Source: Massilia sp. Root133 (GTDB taxonomy: Bacteria; Pseudomonadota; Gammaproteobacteria; Burkholderiales; Burkholderiaceae_D). Taken from it: a stretch of 64,000 bases of DNA. Shown piece after piece: positions 7,871-15,028 of the stretch. The stretch's first letter is position 1. Every line of letters starts with the position of its first letter. Location of the stretch: assembly GCF_001426525.1 (NCBI RefSeq), contig NZ_LMEW01000035.1, forward strand, positions 383,060-447,059, written 5' to 3'. The notes under the pieces were generated by a model. It had not been told where the DNA came from and did not search any database. It worked only from the letters and a program-made list of their open reading frames with translations. A program made the translations under genes and the position numbers.

Positions 7871-10159
7871 ATGACAACTCAACAACTTGTTCCCTCCGGT
7901 CCGCAGGCGTCGACCGCCGGTTTCCTGCCTGAGCACTGGCAGGCGGACGTCGCGAAGAAGCTTGCGCCAGGGGAAAACGTTTTAAACAGCGTCGAGGTTG
8001 ACCTCGATGCGAAATTACGTTTCACCAAAGGTATTCTTGTCGTCACGAATTATCGCCTGCTGACCCGCGCACCCGGCGACACGATGTGGCGCGACTGGCC
8101 GTATCGTGCCGGTTTGACAATGCGCCACCACGACCATGCGGGCGTCGGCCACCTCGAACTCGTCGACCAGAACGGCCTGTTGGCGGCCTGGCGCTTTACC
8201 TTGGGCCAGAACCTGCAAGCCATTCGCGTCGTCGACCAGTTCGAGGACCAGGTCGAAAGCCACGTCAGCGGCGTCCCCGTGCAAGCGCCCGAGCAACATA
8301 CTTGCCCGAGTTGCAAGGCGCCGCTGGAACCGGACCAGGAAGACTGCCCGATCTGCACCAAGGTGCTGCATACGCCGCCGTCGACCTGGACCCTGTTCCG
8401 CCTGTGGCGCTTCGCCCGGCCATACAAGGGTCAATTGCTCCTCGGATTCTTGCTTATGTTGGCAAGTACCGGCGCACACATGATTCCGCCGTATCTGACG
8501 ATGCCGCTGATGGACAACGTGCTGATCCCTTACCAGAACGGCAAGCACATCGACACGCACCTCGTCTACATGTACATGGGCGGCCTGTTCGCATCGAGCA
8601 TGCTGGCCTGGGCGCTGGGCTGGGGCCGCACGTACATCCTCGCCCTCGTGTCCGAGCGGATGGGCGCCGACATGCGTTCCGAGACCTATGAACACCTGCT
8701 GAGATTGTCGCTGGAATTCTTCGGCGGCAAGCGCACGGGCGACCTCATGTCGCGCATCGGCAGCGGCTCGGACCGCATCTGCGTGTTCCTGTCGCTGCAC
8801 CTGCTGGACTTCCTGTCCGACGTTCTCATGATCATCATGACGGGCGTGATCCTGTTCAGCATCAATGCCAAGCTGGCCCTGATCACGCTGGTGCCGCTGC
8901 CGTTCATCGCGTGGATGATCCACGTCGTACGCGACAAGCTGCGCACGGGCTTCGAAAAGATCGACCGCGTGTGGGGCGAGGTCACGAACGTGCTGGCGGA
9001 CACGATCCCCGGCATCCGCGTCGTGAAGGCGTTCGCGCAGGAGCACCGCGAGGCGTCGCGCTTCCGCGAGGCCAATAAACACAACCTGGCCGTCAACGAC
9101 AAATTGAACAAGGTGTGGTCGCTGTTCTCGCCGACCGTGTCGCTGCTGACGGAACTGGGCCTGCTCATCATCTGGTGCTTCGGCATCTGGCAGGTCAGCC
9201 AGCAGGAGATCACCGTCGGCGTGCTGTCGGCGTTCATCGCGTACAGCGGCCGCTTCTACGTCCGTCTCGATTCGATGAGCCGCATCGTGTCCGTCACGCA
9301 GAAATCCGCGTCGGCCGCGAAGCGCATCTTCGACATCCTCGACCACGTGTCGAGCGTTCCCGACCCCGTCAATCCGGTCAAGCTGGACAAGGTCGAGGGC
9401 AATATCGCGCTGCGCGAAGTGGGCTTCCGCTACGGCAACCGCGCCGTCAACCGCGGCATTTCGCTGAACATCAAGGCCGGCGAGATGGTGGGCCTCGTGG
9501 GTCATTCCGGCTCGGGCAAGAGCACCCTGGTCAACCTGATCTGCCGCTTCTACGACGTGGCGGAAGGCGCGATCCTGCTGGACGGCCGCGACATCCGCAG
9601 CTTCGCCGTCGCGGACTACCGCCGCCACATCGGCCTCGTGCTGCAGGAGCCGTTCCTGTTCTTCGGCACCATCGCGGACAACATCGCCTACGGCAAGCCG
9701 GATGCGACGCGCGAAGAGATCATCGCCGCCGCCCGCGCCGCGCACGCCCACGAATTCATCCTGCGCCTGCCGCAGGGGTATGACTCGATGGTCGGGGAGC
9801 GGGGCCAGGGCCTGTCCGGCGGCGAGCGCCAGCGCATCTCGATCGCCCGCGCGCTGCTGATCGACCCGCCGATCCTGATCATGGACGAAGCGACGTCGTC
9901 CGTCGACTCGGAAACGGAAAAGGAAATCCAGAAGGCGCTGGACAATCTCGTGCAGGGCCGCACGACGATCGCCATCGCGCACCGCCTGTCCACCTTGCAC
10001 CGTGCCGACCGCCTCGTCGTGCTGGACCGCGGCCAGGTGGTGGAAGAGGGCAACCACGACGAACTGATGGCGCGCGAAGGCGCGTATTACCGCCTGTACG
10101 AAGCGCAGGCGCGCAACGTGGACCAGGATCCGGACGACGACGGCAGCAAGGACGACTGA
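7871..10159 (+). CDS. cyanophycin metabolism-associated ABC transporter, permease/ATPase fusion
   Basis: A 762-residue ABC-exporter half-transporter with an unusual front end. Residues about 25-125 resemble a bacterial PH-like domain (the VVTNYRLLTR strand is characteristic). A zinc-ribbon motif CPSC-x12-CPIC follows at about 145-165. Six predicted membrane helices span about 185-465. The C-terminal ATPase has Walker A GHSGSGKST (near 545), signature LSGGERQR (near 648), Walker B ILIMDEATSS and the switch His in AIAHRLST. The protein family is known to co-occur with cyanophycin genes. It is divergent from cphA'-cphA and 3 bases upstream of the DUF1854 gene. Substrate is unknown; dipeptide, Arg/Asp or a lipid-type cargo are all guesses. 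The PH-like and zinc parts suggest docking to a membrane or granule. Confidence 0.88.
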   Translation: MTTQQLVPSGPQASTAGFLPEHWQADVAKKLAPGENVLNSVEVDLDAKLRFTKGILVVTNYRLLTRAPGDTMWRDWPYRAGLTMRHHDHAGVGHLELVDQNGLLAAWRFTLGQNLQAIRVVDQFEDQVESHVSGVPVQAPEQHTCPSCKAPLEPDQEDCPICTKVLHTPPSTWTLFRLWRFARPYKGQLLLGFLLMLASTGAHMIPPYLTMPLMDNVLIPYQNGKHIDTHLVYMYMGGLFASSMLAWALGWGRTYILALVSERMGADMRSETYEHLLRLSLEFFGGKRTGDLMSRIGSGSDRICVFLSLHLLDFLSDVLMIIMTGVILFSINAKLALITLVPLPFIAWMIHVVRDKLRTGFEKIDRVWGEVTNVLADTIPGIRVVKAFAQEHREASRFREANKHNLAVNDKLNKVWSLFSPTVSLLTELGLLIIWCFGIWQVSQQEITVGVLSAFIAYSGRFYVRLDSMSRIVSVTQKSASAAKRIFDILDHVSSVPDPVNPVKLDKVEGNIALREVGFRYGNRAVNRGISLNIKAGEMVGLVGHSGSGKSTLVNLICRFYDVAEGAILLDGRDIRSFAVADYRRHIGLVLQEPFLFFGTIADNIAYGKPDATREEIIAAARAAHAHEFILRLPQGYDSMVGERGQGLSGGERQRISIARALLIDPPILIMDEATSSVDSETEKEIQKALDNLVQGRTTIAIAHRLSTLHRADRLVVLDRGQVVEEGNHDELMAREGAYYRLYEAQARNVDQDPDDDGSKDD

Positions 10160-10162
10160 ACG

Positions 10163-10630
10163 ATGAATGCAACTTTTCAATTGAGGCGCGACCCGTTCGG
10201 GAAGCTGGTCCTGACGAATGCCGAGGGCGAGGAATTCGTGGGCGTCACGCCCGTGCGCTCATTCCCCGTGCAGGCGCCGTCGAAAGGCATCTCGCTCGTG
10301 CGCGACGGCGGCAAGGAAGTCGCCTGGATCGACGACATCGACACGGTGCCGGCCGACATCCGCTCGCTCGTGACGGAAGAACTCGACGGCCGCGAATTCA
10401 TGCCCGAGATTTTGTCGATCAAGGACGTGTCCAGCTTCGCCACGCCGTGCACGTGGACGGTGAAAACCGACCGTGGCGACACGGAATTCGTGCTCAAGGG
10501 CGAGGAAGACATTCGCCGGCTGGGGACGTATTCGCTGCTCATCGCGGACAGTCATGGGATTCACTTTCTCATCCGCGACATGTTTGGGATCGACAAGGGG
10601 AGCAGGAAGATTCTCGACAGGTTCCTGTAA
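10163..10630 (+). CDS. cyanophycin metabolism-associated DUF1854 family protein
   Basis: A 155-residue soluble protein with no signal peptide or membrane helix. Its opening (MNATFQLRRDPFGKLVLTNA) and its central stretch (GVTPVRSFPVQAP, later SLVRDGGKEVAWIDDID) fit the DUF1854 family, which is found beside cyanophycin synthetase genes. It starts 3 bases after the ABC gene stop, so it is translationally coupled to that gene. The C-terminus contains DSHGIHFLIRDMFGIDKGSR. No catalytic motif is apparent. A partner or regulatory subunit of the ABC protein is the simplest inference. Confidence 0.85.
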   Translation: MNATFQLRRDPFGKLVLTNAEGEEFVGVTPVRSFPVQAPSKGISLVRDGGKEVAWIDDIDTVPADIRSLVTEELDGREFMPEILSIKDVSSFATPCTWTVKTDRGDTEFVLKGEEDIRRLGTYSLLIADSHGIHFLIRDMFGIDKGSRKILDRFL

Positions 10631-10706
10631 GCGCCGGACCTGCGCCACCTTGACCGCATGTCCTTCCCCTTGCAAACGTATTGACATAATATTGCCAGAA
10701 GATCAG

Positions 10707-12329
10707 TTATTTATCGACAACATTTTCAGCCGCATCGCCGGCGATCCACCCACCCGCCGTCCACTCGAGCCGGTGGGTGAGCGCCAGCGTGTCCAGGAAG
10801 CGCCCGTCGTGCGACACGACGACGAGCGCCCCCGGCCACGACCCCAGCATCGCTTCCAGCGCCTCCACGCTCGCGAGGTCGAGGTGGTTGGTCGGCTCGT
10901 CCAGCATCAATAGCTTCGGTGACGGCTCGCGCAGTACGGCCAGCAGCAGCGCGCCGCGCATGCGTTCGCCGCCGCTCAACTCGCCGCTGGGACGCAGGAT
11001 GCGGTCCGGACCCAGCCCCGCGAGCGCGAGCATCTGGCGCAGGCGGCCCGCGTCGTGCGTGCTTTTCAGTTGATCGAGCAGGCTGCGCGCCGGGTCGAGC
11101 AGGGCCAGGTGCTGGTCCAGCAGCACGCCGGGCAGCCCGTGCACGCTGCCGGACAGCGGTGCGATCTCGCCGGCGATCGTGCGCAGCAAGGTGGACTTGC
11201 CGCAGCCGTTCGGCCCCGACATCGCGATGCGCGCCGCGCCCTGCACGCGCCAGTCCAGTGCCTGACGCGGACCGTGACGCGCGACGAGCGCGTCGAATGC
11301 GAGCGCCGTCTGGCCGGGCGGGATGTCGACGTCCAGCTGCGGAAAGGCCGGCTGCTGGTGCAGCGCATCGAACGTGGCAAATACGGCGCTGACGTCATCC
11401 TGTAACGCCTGCCGCGCGCGCGCGTGGCGCTCGAGCCGGGCGCCGTCCGTCTGCTCGGCGCGCTGGGGCAGGGCGTTCAGGACGATCTTCGGCATGCCGC
11501 CGTCCGCCTTCGCGCGCGCGCCGCGGGCGCTCCGGCGCGCGGCGCGCTCGGCCTGTTCCCGCATCTTTTGCTCGCCCTGGCGGCGCTCGACCTTCGCACG
11601 TTCCAGCTTCGCGCCGGCGGCCGCCAGTTCCGCGTCGCGCTGTTCGGCCACGAGCGACCACCCGCCGCCGTAGCGCCGCAAACCGCCCGCATGGACTTCC
11701 AGCGTGCGCTCGACGTGCTCCAGCAGATCGCGGTCGTGGCTGATGAGCAGCAGGCCACGGCCGGACTGGCGCCACGCGCGCATCTGGTCGAGCAGGAAGG
11801 CGCGGTTGCCAAGGTCGAGGTGGTTGCCCGGTTCATCCAGCACGAGCAGGTCGGCGTCCGAGCAAAAGGCGCCGATCAGCGCGAGCAGCGTGTGCTGGCC
11901 GCCGGACAATGCTTGCGGTTCGAGGTCCGCGTCGAGCCCGGCGCCGTCCAGCATCGCCTTCCAGCGCGCTTCCAGGTCCCAGCGGTCGCCGATGAGGTCG
12001 AAATCCTCGTCGCGTGCCTCGCCGTCCGCCAGCCGGTGCAGGGCGGCCAACGGCGCGTCGAGACCGGCGACTTCGGCCAGGGAGCGTGCGGACGTGGCCC
12101 CGGTCTGCTGCGCCACGTACCGGATGCGCCCCGGCCGTTCGATGCGGCCGGCGGCTGGCGGCATGTCGCCCGCGAGCACGCGCCCGAGCGTGGACTTGCC
12201 GCTGCCGTTATGGCCGATCAGGCCGACCGTCTCCGCTTGAAACGACTCGTGCAGGTTCGTGAAGAGGATGCGCCCATCGGGCAGGATGATGTCGACCCCG
12301 TGCAGGGCCGCGAAGTAGGGATGCGCCAT
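10707..12329 (-). CDS. ABC-F family ATP-binding protein
   Basis: A 540-residue protein with two ABC ATPase domains in one chain and no membrane segments, the ABC-F layout of ribosome-associated translation factors. Domain 1 has Walker A GHNGSGKST (about 38-46) and signature LSGGQHTLLAL. Domain 2 has GPNGCGKST and LSGGERMRGALL. Both have LDEP-x-NHLDL Walker B/D-loop motifs. A charged, Arg/Lys-rich linker joins the domains, as in ABC-F proteins that reach the peptidyl-transferase centre. It is close to the Uup/YheS-like and antibiotic-resistance groups, but I cannot assign a subgroup. AGGAG lies 7 bases before the ATG. It is convergent with the DUF1854 gene. Confidence 0.88.
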   Translation of the reverse strand: MAHPYFAALHGVDIILPDGRILFTNLHESFQAETVGLIGHNGSGKSTLGRVLAGDMPPAAGRIERPGRIRYVAQQTGATSARSLAEVAGLDAPLAALHRLADGEARDEDFDLIGDRWDLEARWKAMLDGAGLDADLEPQALSGGQHTLLALIGAFCSDADLLVLDEPGNHLDLGNRAFLLDQMRAWRQSGRGLLLISHDRDLLEHVERTLEVHAGGLRRYGGGWSLVAEQRDAELAAAGAKLERAKVERRQGEQKMREQAERAARRSARGARAKADGGMPKIVLNALPQRAEQTDGARLERHARARQALQDDVSAVFATFDALHQQPAFPQLDVDIPPGQTALAFDALVARHGPRQALDWRVQGAARIAMSGPNGCGKSTLLRTIAGEIAPLSGSVHGLPGVLLDQHLALLDPARSLLDQLKSTHDAGRLRQMLALAGLGPDRILRPSGELSGGERMRGALLLAVLREPSPKLLMLDEPTNHLDLASVEALEAMLGSWPGALVVVSHDGRFLDTLALTHRLEWTAGGWIAGDAAENVVDK

Positions 12330-12466
12330 GTGGAACTCCTGGATGCCAAGGAAAGCCGGAAGGGTTTCGAGGCCGTAGCAGTGCGAAAAGCATGCGAACG
12401 GCGGGCATTACAGGCGCATGGGTAGAATCTCCTGAAAACGAACCCATATTCTAGCAGGAGTGCCGC

Positions 12467-13720
12467 ATCGAACCCCAACACTACGTCGTCGTCACGATCG
12501 GCTCGGCCGGCGACCTGTTCCCGTTTCTCGCGCTGGCGCTCGCCCTGCGTGCCCGCGGCCACCGCGTGAGCTTCCTCGCGCCCGAGCAGCACGGCCCGTG
12601 GGTACGGCCGACCGGCTTGCCGTTCACCGGCCTGCCCGCCGACGAAGCCGTGCTGCGCGATCCCGACCTGTGGCATCCCACGCGCGGCTTCGGCGTCGTG
12701 TGGCGCGCGACGCGGCCCGCGATGGCGCGCATCGTGCCCTTCGTCGCCGCGCTGCCGCAGGATGAATCCTGCGTGCTGCTCGTGCATCCGCTCGCGCTGC
12801 CCGAGGCCGACTTGTGCCGCGTGGGGCATCCTGGCGTGAGGATCGCGGCCGCCTACCTCGCGCCGGCGAACCTCATGACGGTACACGATCCGTTGCTGGT
12901 GGGCCCGTGGCGCGTGCCCGCGTGGGTGCCGCTGTCCGCGCGCCGGGCGTTCTGGCGCTGGGCGGGCAGGCGCTTCATCGATCCCGTCGCGCTGGCGGAC
13001 GTGAACGCGGCGCGCACGCCGCACGGCCTGGCACCGGTGCCGTCGCTGATGGACTGGATCGCGTCCGTGCCCGACCTGTCGGTGACGCTGTTCCCCGCCT
13101 GGTTCGCGTCCACGCAGCCGGACTGGCCGCAACCGCTGGTGCGCGGCGATTTTCCCTTGTTCGATCCGCATGGCGATGCGTCGCTGGCGCCCGGGCTGAC
13201 GGCGTTCCTGCAGGCCGGTGCACCGCCGCTCGTGTTCACGCACGGCACCGGCAACACGCAGGCAGCTGCATATTTCCGTGATGCCGCCGCAGCAGCCACG
13301 CGGCTGGGGCGGCGCGCGATCTTCCTCACGCCGCACCGCGAGCAGGTGCCGGCCGACCTGCCGCCATCGATGCTGTGGCAGGACTACGTGCCGCTGCGCG
13401 CACTGCTGCCGCAGGCGGCGGCGCTCGTCCACCACGGCGGCATCGGCACGACGGCGGAGGCGCTGCGCGCGGGGACGCCGCAACTCGTCGTGCCGCTGGC
13501 GCACGACCAGTTCGACAACGGCGCGCGCGTGACGGCGCTCGGCGTCGGCGCGAGCCTGCCGGCCGGGCGGCTGAACGAACGGCGGCTCGTGCGTGCGCTG
13601 GACGGTTTGCTGGCGGCGCCCGGCCTGGCGGCTCGGACGCGTGCGGTGGCGGCGCGCTTCCCGCCGGGCGGCGGCATCGACAAGGTGTGCGACGCGCTTT
13701 CCCGAAGCGGGCAAGAATAG
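12467..13720 (+). CDS. GT-B fold glycosyltransferase (UDP-glycosyltransferase-like), apparent ATC start
   Basis: About 417 residues. The N-terminal strand-loop-helix (YVVVTIGSAGDLFPFLALAL) is the classic GT-B acceptor-domain opening. The C-terminal donor site is LVHHGGIGTTAEALRAGTPQ followed by P-L-A-H-D-Q-F-D-N, as in GT1/GT28 enzymes acting on lipids or small molecules. The frame reaches back to a TAG at 12452 without any in-frame ATG, GTG or TTG before GTG 12566, and starting there would delete the first beta-alpha-beta unit. An AGGAG at 12456-12460 stands 6 bases before an in-frame ATC (12467), so ATC is my chosen start. The reductase gene follows 27 bases later, so the two may share a transcript. 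Acceptor and donor are not identifiable. Confidence 0.75.
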   Translation: MEPQHYVVVTIGSAGDLFPFLALALALRARGHRVSFLAPEQHGPWVRPTGLPFTGLPADEAVLRDPDLWHPTRGFGVVWRATRPAMARIVPFVAALPQDESCVLLVHPLALPEADLCRVGHPGVRIAAAYLAPANLMTVHDPLLVGPWRVPAWVPLSARRAFWRWAGRRFIDPVALADVNAARTPHGLAPVPSLMDWIASVPDLSVTLFPAWFASTQPDWPQPLVRGDFPLFDPHGDASLAPGLTAFLQAGAPPLVFTHGTGNTQAAAYFRDAAAAATRLGRRAIFLTPHREQVPADLPPSMLWQDYVPLRALLPQAAALVHHGGIGTTAEALRAGTPQLVVPLAHDQFDNGARVTALGVGASLPAGRLNERRLVRALDGLLAAPGLAARTRAVAARFPPGGGIDKVCDALSRSGQE

Positions 13721-13747
13721 CGGTTGCCATCGACAAGGAGAAGCGGC

Positions 13748-14827
13748 ATGAAAAGAAGCGCACTCGTCGTGGGCGCCAGCGGGATCGGCGGCCACGCCAC
13801 GGCACGGGAACTGCTGGCCCACGGCTGGACCGTGTACGGCCTCGCGCGCCGCCCGCCCGCCGACCTGCCGGGCCTGATCCCCGTGCCGGCCGACCTGATG
13901 GATCCGGAACGGCTCGGCGCAGCGCTCGCCACGGCATTTGGCGACGGAGGCCCGACGCACGTCTTCATCACGACGTGGATGCGCCAGGACAGCGAAGCGG
14001 AAAACATCCGCGTCAACGCCACGCTCGTGCGCAACCTGCTCGATGCCCTCAGCCGCCGCAAGACGCTGCGCCACGTGGCGCTGGTGACGGGCCTGAAGCA
14101 CTACCTCGGCCCGTTCGAGGCGTACGCCAGTTCCGGTACCTTGCCCGACACGCCGCTGCGCGAATCGCAGCCGCGCCTGCCCCTCGATAATTTTTATTAC
14201 GCGCAGGAAGACGAGGTCTACGCGGCGGCCGCCCGTGACCGCTTCACGTGGACCGTGCACCGGCCCCACACCGTCATCGGCATGGCGGTCGGCAATGCGA
14301 TGAACCTGGGCACGACGCTGGCCGTGTACGCGTCGATCTGCAAGGCGACGGGCCGGCCGTTCCGCTTCCCCGGTTCGCGGGCGCAGTGGGAAGGCCTGTC
14401 CGACGTGACGGATGCGCGCATGCTCGCGCGGCAGCTGCGCTGGGCCGCCGACCACGACGCCGCGCGCAACGAGGCCTTCAACATCACGAACGGCGACTAC
14501 TTCCGCTGGAGCTGGCTGTGGCGCCGGCTCGCGGCGTGGTTCGGCGTCCAGGCGGCCGGTTTCGAGGGCGAGATGCGGCCGCTCGAAGCCGAGATGGCGA
14601 ACGACCACGCCGTCTGGCGCGAGATCGCCACGCGCCACAAGCTCGTCGAGGCGGACCTGAACCGGCTCGTGTCGCCGTGGCACACGGACCTCGACCTCGG
14701 CCGTCCCATCGAAGTGATGACGGACATGGCGAACAGCCGCCGCCTCGGCTTTGCCGCGTGGCAGTCGACCGAGGATTCGTTCTACGACCTGTTTGCCGAG
14801 TTGCGGGCGCGGATGCTGATCCCCTAG
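13748..14827 (+). CDS. SDR family oxidoreductase of the PRISE (progesterone 5-beta-reductase-like) type
   Basis: A 359-residue NAD(P)H-dependent reductase. The Rossmann motif GASGIGGHATA lies at 9-19. The extended-SDR PRISE signatures are both present: TGLKHYLGPF with the catalytic Lys near 117, and NFYYAQED with the catalytic Tyr near 151. In plants, PRISE enzymes reduce enones (for example progesterone, or 8-oxogeranial in iridoid synthase). Bacterial members are mostly uncharacterised enoate reductases. The start is the ATG with AAGGAG 8 bases upstream; a GTG-initiated extension of 8 residues is unlikely. It is preceded by the glycosyltransferase, hinting at small-molecule tailoring, though this is inference. 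Confidence 0.82.
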   Translation: MKRSALVVGASGIGGHATARELLAHGWTVYGLARRPPADLPGLIPVPADLMDPERLGAALATAFGDGGPTHVFITTWMRQDSEAENIRVNATLVRNLLDALSRRKTLRHVALVTGLKHYLGPFEAYASSGTLPDTPLRESQPRLPLDNFYYAQEDEVYAAAARDRFTWTVHRPHTVIGMAVGNAMNLGTTLAVYASICKATGRPFRFPGSRAQWEGLSDVTDARMLARQLRWAADHDAARNEAFNITNGDYFRWSWLWRRLAAWFGVQAAGFEGEMRPLEAEMANDHAVWREIATRHKLVEADLNRLVSPWHTDLDLGRPIEVMTDMANSRRLGFAAWQSTEDSFYDLFAELRARMLIP

Positions 14828-14832
14828 CCGAC

Positions 14833-14948
14833 CCGTCGTTCCCGCGAAGGCGAGAACCTGAGTTTTGTGCACACCGACTACGTGTAACGGTAGCGGCATG
14901 CGGGCAATTGGGTTCCCGGCAAGGGGACGCCTGATCCGGGAACGACGG
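14833..14948. repeat. 116-bp element bounded by a perfect 12-bp inverted repeat
   Basis: CCGTCGTTCCCG at 14833-14844 is matched by CGGGAACGACGG at 14937-14948. Inside, GCGAAGGCGAGAACC and GGTTCCCGGCAAGG form a second imperfect pair. The arm sequence resembles the GTCGTTCCCGCGAAGGCGGGAA-type dispersed repeats of many proteobacteria. It starts 6 bases after the reductase stop and ends 80 bases before uvrA. There is no coding capacity, so it is likely a non-autonomous mobile or palindromic repeat. Confidence 0.65.
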
Positions 14949-15028
14949 TCTAACTGTGTTCGACCGCACCGACTGCCGGGTTTGCATGTGCTGGAATGAG
15001 GCATCGTGAAGCATCCGGAGCCGCAGGC

